This document shows positions 1-5,492 of a DNA stretch of 7,200 nt, piece by piece (the first letter of the stretch is position 1; each line of letters begins with the position of its first letter). The translations under genes and the position numbers were made by a program. Origin of the DNA: an uncultured Eubacteriales bacterium (GTDB lineage: Bacteria; Bacillota; Clostridia; Oscillospirales; Oscillospiraceae); the NCBI GenBank assembly GCA_900321335.1, contig ONVR01000165.1:1-7200 (forward strand). The letters run 5' to 3'. Below the pieces are notes generated by a model. The model was not told where the DNA came from. It was given only the letters and a program-made list of their open reading frames with translations, and did not search any database.

Positions 1-498
1 GATCAGCGGTACACCCAGCGTTTTGCAGACGTCGCTTAAAGCGTCCAGATCCTGTCTGCAGCCATACACGTTGGATACGTGGTTGAATACCGCAAGCTCC
101 GTCTCCCGCGTGATATACTTTCCGTAGTCCGGGACGGCAAACGGCTCCTGGGGATCCACGGCAACAGTGATTTCTGCCTGTCTATCGTAGAGCGGCCGCA
201 TAACAGCGTTGTGCTCAAAGCCTGAAACCACAACCTTCCCCCCTGGCCGCAATAAGGTTTCTACGGCGATGTTCAGGCCGTGGGTGGCGTTGAAGGTAAA
301 AACAACCTGTTCCGGCTCCGGAACGGAAAAGAGCGCCGCAGCCGCCTCCCGGCATCGATAGGCTGTCTCGGCGGCAAGCCGGGTGGCTCTGTGATTGCCT
401 CGTCCCGGACTTGTCATCGTACGAAGCGCCATGGCGGCACTTTGGTATACCGCATTTGGTTTTTGCAACGATGTGGCTGCGCTGTCCAGATAGATCAT
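1..498 (-). CDS. Class V aminotransferase / cysteine desulfurase family protein, 5' part only (runs off the window edge)
   Basis: This is a PLP-dependent fold-type I enzyme of the SufS/CsdB-like group, closest in motif pattern to the EF2568-type cysteine desulfurase family. Such enzymes take sulfur (or selenium) from cysteine (or selenocysteine). The 166 visible codons begin at ATG 498-496. They show the N-terminal signature MIYLDSAATS (usually YLDNAATS), a GRGNHR motif near residue 33, FTFNATHGLN near 68-77 (cofactor phosphate region), EHNAVMRPL near 95-103 (His that stacks on PLP in the family) and NHVSNVYG near 139-146. The PLP-binding lysine lies beyond the window, so catalytic competence cannot be judged. 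The start overlaps the stop of the upstream DUF3343 gene in an ATGA junction, which implies translational coupling, and AGGTGG lies just upstream of the ATG. The Asn-to-Ser change in the first motif is a minor oddity. Class assignment is strong; sulfur versus selenium specificity is inference. Confidence 0.88.
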   Translation of the reverse strand, partial: MIYLDSAATSLQKPNAVYQSAAMALRTMTSPGRGNHRATRLAAETAYRCREAAAALFSVPEPEQVVFTFNATHGLNIAVETLLRPGGKVVVSGFEHNAVMRPLYDRQAEITVAVDPQEPFAVPDYGKYITRETELAVFNHVSNVYGCRQDLDALSDVCKTLGVPLI

Positions 499-749
499 GG
501 TTCCACCTGGCGGTAATTCCCCGCCCCATCCACACTGTAAATCATCTGATAGGATGCACCGGCTCTTTTCAGCGCCTCCCGTGCCGGGGAATACCAGCGC
601 TCTGACACACGGATTCCGTATCCGCAGCCCGTTTTCGCGATAGATCTGTGCTGCCGGACAATGTCTCCGGCAATTCCCGCCCGGGACAAAATACGAAGCC
701 CTCTCTGGGCTCCCGTCAGCGATTGAAAGGTGAAAATATATTTGAACAA
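495..749 (-). CDS. DUF3343 family small protein (putative Se/S carrier-like)
   Basis: This 84-residue protein matches the usual size and pattern of DUF3343 proteins, described in databases as putative selenium/sulfur carrier-like. It starts MFKYIFTFQS, continues with a short helix region, and has one conserved-looking cysteine (Cys42) in the motif KTGCGYGIRV. No signal peptide or membrane segment is visible. The start is TTG (749-747), chosen because AGGAGGAG lies 8 bases upstream and the resulting N-terminus matches the family; the nearby upstream ATGs (771 and 768) are in other frames. The Shine-Dalgarno is inside the 3' arm of a large hairpin (757-810), so translation may be limited by RNA structure. 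Its stop overlaps the ATG of the cysteine desulfurase-like gene, supporting a joint role in handling persulfide or selenide on a cysteine. The biochemical function of the family is not established; the carrier role is inference. Confidence 0.85.
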   Translation of the reverse strand: MFKYIFTFQSLTGAQRGLRILSRAGIAGDIVRQHRSIAKTGCGYGIRVSERWYSPAREALKRAGASYQMIYSVDGAGNYRQVEP

Positions 750-810
750 AAGAAAACTCCTCCTGCATCATACAAAGCATAGGCTTATGCTTTATAGTAT
801 GCAGGAGGAG
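743..810 (-). terminator. Long hairpin plus T-tract after ispF; contains the Shine-Dalgarno of the DUF3343 gene
   Basis: Two 24-base arms (810-787 and 780-757 in minus-strand order) pair at about 21 of 24 positions around a 6-base loop. The 12 base pairs at the foot (CTCCTCCTGCAT with ATGCAGGAGGAG) are perfect, and so are 7 pairs near the loop. On the minus strand the stem is followed directly by TTTTCTTTTGTT, giving the form of a rho-independent terminator. It begins 12 bases after the ispF stop. The 3' foot of the stem is AGGAGGAG, which is also the ribosome binding site of the next gene (TTG at 749). The plus strand has no T-run after the stem, so the terminator is directional. Termination, translational block or both are possible; the structure is seen, the function is inferred. 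Confidence 0.8.
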
Positions 811-822
811 GCGGGATTGTCC

Positions 823-1290
823 TTATACAAGCAGGACGACGGCGTGGGCGGAAATGCCGGTTCCGTCCCCGGTAAAACCCATTTTTTCCTCAGTCGTCGC
901 TTTAACGCTGATGTTGACCACATCCGTTTCCATCGCCTGGGCCAGGCGTGTACGCATGGCGTCTATATAAGGCGCCAGCTTTGGCTTCTGGGCAACGATG
1001 GTGATATCCGCGTTTCCAAAGGTATAACCGTGATCGGCAAGCAGGGCCATCACCTGTCGGAGCATTTCCACACTGTCCGCACCAAGCCACCGGTCATCCT
1101 GATCCGGAAAGAGTTTTCCGATATCGCCCAGTGCAGCGGCACCCAAAAGGGCATCCATCAAAGCGTGTACGGCGACGTCGGCGTCCGAGTGGCCATCGGG
1201 TCCGAATTCGGATGGCACCTGCACTCCGCAGAGAATGCAGGGCCTGCCGGCTTTGAACCGGTGTGCGTCGTAACCATATCCGATTCTCAC
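823..1290 (-). CDS. ispF: 2-C-methyl-D-erythritol 2,4-cyclodiphosphate synthase (IspF)
   Basis: IspF catalyses the fifth step of the MEP isoprenoid pathway: CDP-ME 2-phosphate is cyclised to MEcPP with release of CMP, in a cytosolic homotrimer. The 155 residues are the normal length. Visible motifs are GYGYDAHRF (metal ligands Asp8 and His10), GHSDADV (33-39), HALMDALLGAAALGDIGKLFPD (split: His42, Asp46, Asp56), ITIVAQKPK (97-104) and KATTEEKMGFTG (130-141). The C-terminus SAHAVVLL is typical. The start is GTG (1290-1288), which overlaps the ispD stop as GTGA, with a GGGAG element upstream. At the place of the conserved Arg of GFTGR (Arg142 in E. coli) this protein has Asp142. The downstream hairpin (757-810) suggests that the ispDF transcript ends shortly after the stop. 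Confidence 0.97.
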   Translation of the reverse strand: MRIGYGYDAHRFKAGRPCILCGVQVPSEFGPDGHSDADVAVHALMDALLGAAALGDIGKLFPDQDDRWLGADSVEMLRQVMALLADHGYTFGNADITIVAQKPKLAPYIDAMRTRLAQAMETDVVNISVKATTEEKMGFTGDGTGISAHAVVLLV

Positions 1291-2033
1291 GGCTTCTCCC
1301 TGCCTTTCAAAATCTGTTCGGCAAGCAGCACATCGGTTGGTGTGGTGATTTTGAGGTTTTCCTCGCTGCCGGTCGTGAGACGAATGGGAATATGCATCTG
1401 CTCCACGGCCATACAGTCATCGGTCAGCTCTGCTTTTTTATCCTGAGCGTCTTTCAGCGCGGCCTTGATCAGCGACGCCTCAAACACCTGGGGCGTCTGG
1501 ATCTGTACCAACTCCTCCCTGGGGACTGTTGAGACAATATTGCCGTTTTTGATCTTTTTCACGGTTGAAACCACGGGAATGCCAGGGGCAGCCGCCGCAA
1601 AGGCGATTGCCGCTTTAACCGTCTCGTCAATGATCTCTTTGGTAACCAGGGGCCTTGCCCCGTCGGCAATGGCGATAAACTCTGTTTTAGGGGGCACTAC
1701 AGCCAATCCATTGAGAACCGATTGCGTCCGGGTGTCGCCGCCGGGAACAATTTTTATGACCTTTGTAATGGAAAAATCCGCGCAGAGAGAGGATACCCGC
1801 CCCACGTCTTCTTTCCTGGCAACAACAACAATATCGTCAATATTGGAATTGCTTTCATACATCAGAAGCGTCCTGGCCAGAACGGGGATGCCGCAAAGAT
1901 CAATGAACTGCTTGTTTTCACCGCCCATGCGGGAAGAACTCCCCCCCGCTGCGATGATGGCGGTGCATTTGCGGTGGGCTTTGCGTTTTCCGATTCCGAT
2001 CCCGATATTCACCAGATTTTTCAGTGTGCCCAT
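1287..2033 (-). CDS. ispD: 2-C-methyl-D-erythritol 4-phosphate cytidylyltransferase (IspD)
   Basis: IspD transfers CMP from CTP to MEP, making CDP-ME, the third step of the MEP pathway. The protein has 248 residues. The nucleotide-binding signature AIIAAGGSSSRMG with NKQF spans 25-43 (Arg35 and Lys41 correspond to the CTP-contacting basic residues). PGGDTRTQSVLNGL follows at 97-110, IADGARPLV at 122-130, STVKKIK at 156-162, QIQTPQVF at 177-184 and ENLKITTPTD at 225-234 (Lys228). It carries about 22 residues before the core fold, ending in a basic KRKAHRK stretch. The chosen ATG has AGGAGG 4 bases upstream, a little close but clear. In the motif usually read HDGARP or HDAARP, the His is Ala123. 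The gene overlaps ispF by 4 bp and seems to be the first gene of its transcript, with a promoter candidate at 2089-2117. Confidence 0.97.
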   Translation of the reverse strand: MGTLKNLVNIGIGIGKRKAHRKCTAIIAAGGSSSRMGGENKQFIDLCGIPVLARTLLMYESNSNIDDIVVVARKEDVGRVSSLCADFSITKVIKIVPGGDTRTQSVLNGLAVVPPKTEFIAIADGARPLVTKEIIDETVKAAIAFAAAAPGIPVVSTVKKIKNGNIVSTVPREELVQIQTPQVFEASLIKAALKDAQDKKAELTDDCMAVEQMHIPIRLTTGSEENLKITTPTDVLLAEQILKGREKP

Positions 2034-2037
2034 AAAT

Positions 2038-2043
2038 CCTCCT
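2038..2043 (-). promoter_or_regulatory. Shine-Dalgarno of ispD
   Basis: AGGAGG on the minus strand lies 4 bases before the ATG at 2033. It fixes the start of ispD upstream of the core fold and therefore supports the roughly 22-residue N-terminal extension as translated. Confidence 0.75.
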
Positions 2044-2088
2044 GACGGTTAAGGTTCTTCCAGTAAAATCATTTCACGCACTATGGTT

Positions 2089-2117
2089 ATCTTACACAAT
2101 TTCCGGCCGGATTGCAA
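2089..2117 (-). promoter_or_regulatory. Candidate sigma-70-type promoter for ispDF
   Basis: On the minus strand, TTGCAA (2117-2112, 4 of 6 to TTGACA) is followed after exactly 17 bases by TAAGAT (2094-2089, 4 of 6 to TATAAT). It sits between the terminator of the upstream operon and ispD, giving a predicted transcript start near 2082 and a leader of about 50 bases with the AGGAGG site. I see no riboswitch-like structure in that leader. Position and spacing are good but both hexamers are imperfect, so this remains a prediction. Confidence 0.55.
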
Positions 2118-2122
2118 GGATT

Positions 2123-2159
2123 AAAAAAACTCTCACACAAACTTGTGTGAGAGTTTTTT
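2123..2159 (-). terminator. Rho-independent terminator after the ispH-S1 gene (symmetrical, may act both ways)
   Basis: A perfect inverted repeat (ACTCTCACACA paired with TGTGTGAGAGT, about 2129-2154, with an AACT-type loop) is flanked by seven A on the left (2123-2129) and six T on the right (2154-2159). On the minus strand this gives stem-loop plus TTTTTTT, starting about 21 bases after the TAA of the IspH-S1 gene. Because the flanking runs are complementary, the element could also stop transcription from the other side, although no plus-strand gene is seen. Confidence 0.95.
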
Positions 2160-2180
2160 ATGTGCCTTTGTTCAGAGAAG

Positions 2181-4205
2181 TTATTCAGCCTCCGTAGATG
2201 CTTCCTCGACAGCATCTTCCTCAACAGGCTCAGTATCTTCAACAAATGTCTGTGCCGCCATTTCCTTCTGCTCGTTGAGCAGTGCGCGAATGCTCAGGGA
2301 TACCTTGTGGTTCTCCTCGTCGATATCCGTGATCTTCGCCTGGACCTGCTGACCCTCGGCAAGGACCTCACCGGGCTGGTTGATCCGGTAATCCGCGATC
2401 TGGGAGATATGGATCAGACCATCGACGCCGGGAACGATCTCGGCAAAGGCGCCGAAGGGCATCAGCTTGACCACCTTGACGTCAGCAACATCGCCGATGC
2501 TGTAGGCGTTCATGAACTTGGTCCAGGGGTTGTCCTCGGCCTTCTTGTAGCCCAGGGAAATCTTCTTTTTCTCCTTATCAAAGTCGATCACATAGACCTC
2601 GATCTGGTCGCCGATGCTCAGCACGTCAGACGGCTGTCTGATCCGCATCCAGCTTACCTCAGAGACATGGATCATACCATCAACGCCGCCGATATCCACG
2701 AAAGCGCCATAAGACGTCATGGATCTGACAACACCGGTATAGACCTTGCCGATCTCGATCTCATTCCAGATGGCCTCAACCTTGGCTCTGCGCTCTTCGG
2801 CCGCAACAGCCTTCATGGAGCCGATCACACGTCTGCGGGACTGGTTGATCTCTGTGATATGGAGCTTAACCTTGGTCTTGAGCAGCGTATTCAGGTCTTC
2901 TCCCTTGGGAACACCGGTAAGAGATGCGGGTACGAATACCTGAATTCCCTTTACGTTAACCATAACGCCGCCCTTGTTGATGCTGGTAACGGTACCTTCA
3001 ACGGCTTCCTTCTCCTCCCGGAGCTTGTCCAGTTCTTCCCAGTTCTTGATGGCGTCCAGTCTCTTCTTGGAAAGCATTACGGTTCCTTCGACATCGTTTA
3101 CGCGCATGACAAACGACTCGATCTCGTCACCAATCTTAACTACATCCTCAAGTTTAGCACCGGAATCATCTGTAAACTCAGAGGCAGGAATAAACCCGGA
3201 CTGCTTGGTGCCAAGGTCCACAGAGACTTCCGTAGAAGTGATTGCAACGACTGTGCCAGTCACTTTATCTCCTGTATGTAAAGTTTTGATTGATTTCTCA
3301 AGCATCTCTTCGAAGGATTCTACTGCCTCCTCAGGTTCCTCGGAAACAGTATTTTTAATCTCTTCACTCATCTTCGTATTGACCTCCTTTATAATCCACG
3401 CAGGCGTCGAGGCACCCGCAGTGATCCCAACCGTGTCCGACGCATGAAATACGCCGGGATCCAGTTCGTCAGCGGTCTCGATAAAATACACACGAGGACA
3501 ATACTCTCGACAGATTTCCGCAAGGCGGATACTGTTGGCGCTGTGCCGTCCACCGATGACGATCATCGCGTCAGCTTGTCCGGAAAGCGCGATCGCCTCC
3601 TGCTGACGTTTACACGTACTATCACATATTGTATCAAATATTTTTAAATTTGTACACAGTTTTTTTGCCGAATTCACACTTAATTCAAAATTTTTACGAC
3701 TGCTTGTTGTCTGGAAAACGATGGAAAGGGGCAAATCGGGAATCGTTTTGTCGCTTTTCAGCCAGGTCTCCAACGCCGCTGCGTCCTGAAAAACCACGTA
3801 ATCATCGCACCATCCGGCGATGGCCGTGACCTCGGGGTGATCACTTCTGCCAATGATGATTATTTTTCTTCCAGCAAGACTTTCCTCACTGACAATTTTG
3901 TGAATTTTTGCCACATCAGGGCAGGTAGCGTCTACGATATTCGCCCCTCTGGCCTGCAGGATTTCCCGTTCTGCTTTTGAGATGCCGTGGGAGCGGATGA
4001 TCACCGTATCCCCAGGCATTGCCTCCTGGGCGGAATCGATCTGTCCGATCCCCTGTGCAAGCAGGGCGTCGGTTACACTTGTATTGTGGATCAGGGGTCC
4101 CAGGGTAAAGCAGCGTCCCCCCTGCTCCGCCGCACGCTGGCAGAGTTTAACCGCTCTGTGCACGCCGAAACAGAAGCCGGCCGTTTTTGCGGTGATCACC
4201 TTCAT
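2181..4205 (-). CDS. ispH-rpsA: Bifunctional 4-hydroxy-3-methylbut-2-enyl diphosphate reductase (IspH) / ribosomal protein S1 fusion
   Basis: Residues 1-278 are IspH, the [4Fe-4S] enzyme that turns HMBPP into IPP and DMAPP, the last MEP step. Visible are the cluster ligands Cys12 (AGFCFGVHRAV), Cys95 (DATCP) and Cys194 (DTICDST), plus His40, His73 (RSHG), His123 and Glu125 (SDHPEV), Thr166, HSANS at 221-225 and GASTP at 264-268. Residues 279-305 are an acidic linker. Four S1 RNA-binding domains follow at about 312-382, 398-467, 486-555 and 571-641; the last two are the most canonical (YGAFVDIGGVDGMIHVSE and FGAFAEIVPGVDGLIHIS). An acidic tail closes the protein at 650-674. The total of 674 residues fits the known clostridial IspH-S1 fusion. 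The ATG overlaps the plsC stop (ATGA). No frameshift or stop breaks the joint. A strong internal ribosome binding site precedes Met279, so free S1 may also be produced. Where E. coli IspH has Ser226, this protein has Ala223. Confidence 0.96.
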   Translation of the reverse strand: MKVITAKTAGFCFGVHRAVKLCQRAAEQGGRCFTLGPLIHNTSVTDALLAQGIGQIDSAQEAMPGDTVIIRSHGISKAEREILQARGANIVDATCPDVAKIHKIVSEESLAGRKIIIIGRSDHPEVTAIAGWCDDYVVFQDAAALETWLKSDKTIPDLPLSIVFQTTSSRKNFELSVNSAKKLCTNLKIFDTICDSTCKRQQEAIALSGQADAMIVIGGRHSANSIRLAEICREYCPRVYFIETADELDPGVFHASDTVGITAGASTPAWIIKEVNTKMSEEIKNTVSEEPEEAVESFEEMLEKSIKTLHTGDKVTGTVVAITSTEVSVDLGTKQSGFIPASEFTDDSGAKLEDVVKIGDEIESFVMRVNDVEGTVMLSKKRLDAIKNWEELDKLREEKEAVEGTVTSINKGGVMVNVKGIQVFVPASLTGVPKGEDLNTLLKTKVKLHITEINQSRRRVIGSMKAVAAEERRAKVEAIWNEIEIGKVYTGVVRSMTSYGAFVDIGGVDGMIHVSEVSWMRIRQPSDVLSIGDQIEVYVIDFDKEKKKISLGYKKAEDNPWTKFMNAYSIGDVADVKVVKLMPFGAFAEIVPGVDGLIHISQIADYRINQPGEVLAEGQQVQAKITDIDEENHKVSLSIRALLNEQKEMAAQTFVEDTEPVEEDAVEEASTEAE
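3369..3390 (-). promoter_or_regulatory. Internal Shine-Dalgarno and ATG for a possible separate S1 product
   Basis: Inside the IspH-S1 frame the minus strand reads AAAGGAGGTC (3390-3381), then 9 bases, then ATG at 3371-3369; counted from the last G of GGAGG the spacing is 11. The ATG is Met279, the first residue after the end of the IspH domain. A product from here would be 396 residues including all four S1 domains and the acidic linker. The spacing is slightly long, so use of this site is plausible but unproven. Confidence 0.5.
3628..3656 (-). promoter_or_regulatory. Promoter-like hexamers inside the ispH region
   Basis: TGTACA (3656-3651, 4 of 6) and TACAAT (3633-3628, 5 of 6) are separated by 17 AT-rich bases on the minus strand, within an AT-rich stretch of the IspH coding sequence. 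A transcript from here would begin near 3621 and carry the internal S1 start at 3371 as its first well-marked start. AT-rich coding DNA often produces such matches by chance, hence the low confidence. Confidence 0.25.
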
Positions 4206-4801
4206 AGCCCATCACCCAGACGTTTGATCTGATCCATCAGTTCTCCGGCCTTTATCCTGTAATCGTCACCGGTCAGACGCCGACTGCCGTCGCAGACGTA
4301 ATAGGGTTGCCCGATCACCATTTTTACTTTTCCGAAAAGGCGCTTGGTCCGCTGCAGATAGACGGGCAAAACGGGCACTTTGGACCTGTCCGCGATGCGT
4401 ACAGCGCCGGCTTTGGCGGCTACGGCGTCATCCTGTGCAACACGGGTCCCCTCGGGAAAAATGCCGATCTTCTCACCGCTTCTGAGATACTGCATTGCCG
4501 TTTTAATGGCTGTAACATCCGTGCTTTTCCGGTCAACCGGAAAGGCACCCAGCCTGCGTACAAGCCGCCCAATTCCTTTGATCTGAAACAGCTCCTTTTT
4601 GGCCATGAAATGGATATGGTGTTTGATTCCTAAACCGATAGCAAGGTAGAACGGATCGAGAAGACTGGCGTGGGGACTGCAAACCACAGCTGCGCCATCC
4701 GGCACATTTTCCCGGCCGGTAACACGCAAGCCGAGGATGCTGTAAAATATCCACGCCACAAGTCTATATACGAATCTGTAAAATCGGTATTCTTTACTCA
4801 T
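4202..4801 (-). CDS. plsC: 1-acyl-sn-glycerol-3-phosphate acyltransferase (PlsC-like)
   Basis: Members of this family move an acyl group onto lysophosphatidic acid to form phosphatidic acid at the cytoplasmic membrane. The 199-residue protein starts with a hydrophobic segment (about 11-26, VYRLVAWIFYSILGLR) expected to sit at or in the membrane. It then shows the catalytic HX4D motif as SPHASLLDP (His44, Asp49), GAFPVDR (85-91), FPEGTR (115-120) and VPVLPV (142-147), the four blocks of the family in order. The residue before the catalytic His block is Pro rather than the usual Asn. Length is on the short side but complete. It overlaps cmk and ispH by 4 bp each (ATGA at both ends), so it is probably translationally coupled; only a weak GGGGC precedes its ATG. 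Acyl acceptor specificity cannot be read from sequence, so the exact substrate is inference. Confidence 0.92.
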   Translation of the reverse strand: MSKEYRFYRFVYRLVAWIFYSILGLRVTGRENVPDGAAVVCSPHASLLDPFYLAIGLGIKHHIHFMAKKELFQIKGIGRLVRRLGAFPVDRKSTDVTAIKTAMQYLRSGEKIGIFPEGTRVAQDDAVAAKAGAVRIADRSKVPVLPVYLQRTKRLFGKVKMVIGQPYYVCDGSRRLTGDDYRIKAGELMDQIKRLGDGL

Positions 4802-5475
4802 AGCCCCAGTCTGCCGGAGATCAGCTCCCGGATCCTTTCAAAGCTCTCCTCAAGGCCGATTTCACTGGTGTCGACCAAAACAGCATCCTCCGCCTGCTTC
4901 AAAGGTGCGGCTGCCCGGCTGCTGTCGTTTTTGTCCCGCATGCGCATGTCCTGAAGAACGTCCTCGTAGGTCGTTTCCACGTGCTTTGCCTGCAGCTCGT
5001 CGTATCTGCGCTTGGCCCGTTTCTCCGCGTCCGCGGTCAGAAAAATCTTCAGGCCTGCATCAGGCAGAACAACGGTGCCGATATCACGCCCGTCCATAAT
5101 GACGTTGTATCGCTTTGCCATATCCCGCTGCATGGACAGCAGCTTGGCGCGCACAGGGGGCATGGCAGATACGTTGGACGCCGCAATGGACACCTCGGGC
5201 ATGCGGATGGCCTCCGACACGTCTTCTCCATTGAGGATCATGCGCTGAACGCCCTGCTCGTCATATTTCAGCTCGATTTGCACTTGGTCCAGCAGGGCGG
5301 AAACCGCCTGCTGATCCCGGGTATCCGCACCGTTTTTCAGGGCAAAAAGCCCCACACAACGGTAAATGGCGCCCGTATCCACATAGATCAGCCCGAAATG
5401 ACGGGCGGCCATTTTGGCAAGCGTACTTTTCCCGGCCCCGGCCGGTCCGTCTATGGCAATGCTTTTCTTTTCCAT
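4798..5475 (-). CDS. cmk: Cytidylate kinase
   Basis: Cmk phosphorylates CMP and dCMP with ATP, recycling the CMP set free by lipid and isoprenoid synthesis and by RNA turnover. The 225 residues match the normal bacterial length. The P-loop GPAGAGKST covers 10-18, DTGAIYR 33-39, DGRDIGTVVLPDA 128-140 (nucleotide monophosphate site) and RDKNDSSRAAAPL 180-192 (lid region with the RDxxDSxR signature), ending with VLVDTS. The ATG at 5475 has GGAG 7 bases upstream. The gene follows the flavoprotein gene after 17 bases and its TGA overlaps the plsC ATG. Links to the neighbours are only indirect: IspF releases CMP, and phospholipid synthesis consumes CTP. No odd residues noted. Confidence 0.97.
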   Translation of the reverse strand: MEKKSIAIDGPAGAGKSTLAKMAARHFGLIYVDTGAIYRCVGLFALKNGADTRDQQAVSALLDQVQIELKYDEQGVQRMILNGEDVSEAIRMPEVSIAASNVSAMPPVRAKLLSMQRDMAKRYNVIMDGRDIGTVVLPDAGLKIFLTADAEKRAKRRYDELQAKHVETTYEDVLQDMRMRDKNDSSRAAAPLKQAEDAVLVDTSEIGLEESFERIRELISGRLGL

Positions 5476-5492
5476 ATGCTTACTCCATTATA

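Noticed and set aside
767..796. -10-like TATAAA (796-791) and TATGAT (772-767) in the post-ispF hairpin as promoters for the DUF3343 gene
   Set aside because: Neither has a recognisable -35 box at the right spacing, and both are explained as parts of the hairpin arms. Kept only as a reservation in the hairpin finding.
730..1446. Long plus-strand open frame of 238 codons opposite ispF and ispD
   Set aside because: It lies antisense to two well-supported genes and its translation shows no recognisable family motif. It is a shadow frame.
2034..2088. Riboswitch or leader RNA before ispD
   Set aside because: The predicted leader is only about 50 bases and I see no stable stem or known riboswitch core in it.
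2160..3281. Plus-strand open frame of 373 codons opposite the S1 part
   Set aside because: It is fully antisense to the S1 domains. The composition (many Leu, Asp, His, Gly) is that expected from reverse reading of S1 codons, and it starts inside the terminator region with no ribosome binding site.
5487..5492. Perfect TATAAT on the minus strand just before cmk
   Set aside because: No acceptable -35 box lies 16-18 bases upstream. A start from it would also fall downstream of the cmk Shine-Dalgarno, leaving only about 5 bases of leader, so it is more likely chance in the AT-rich gap.
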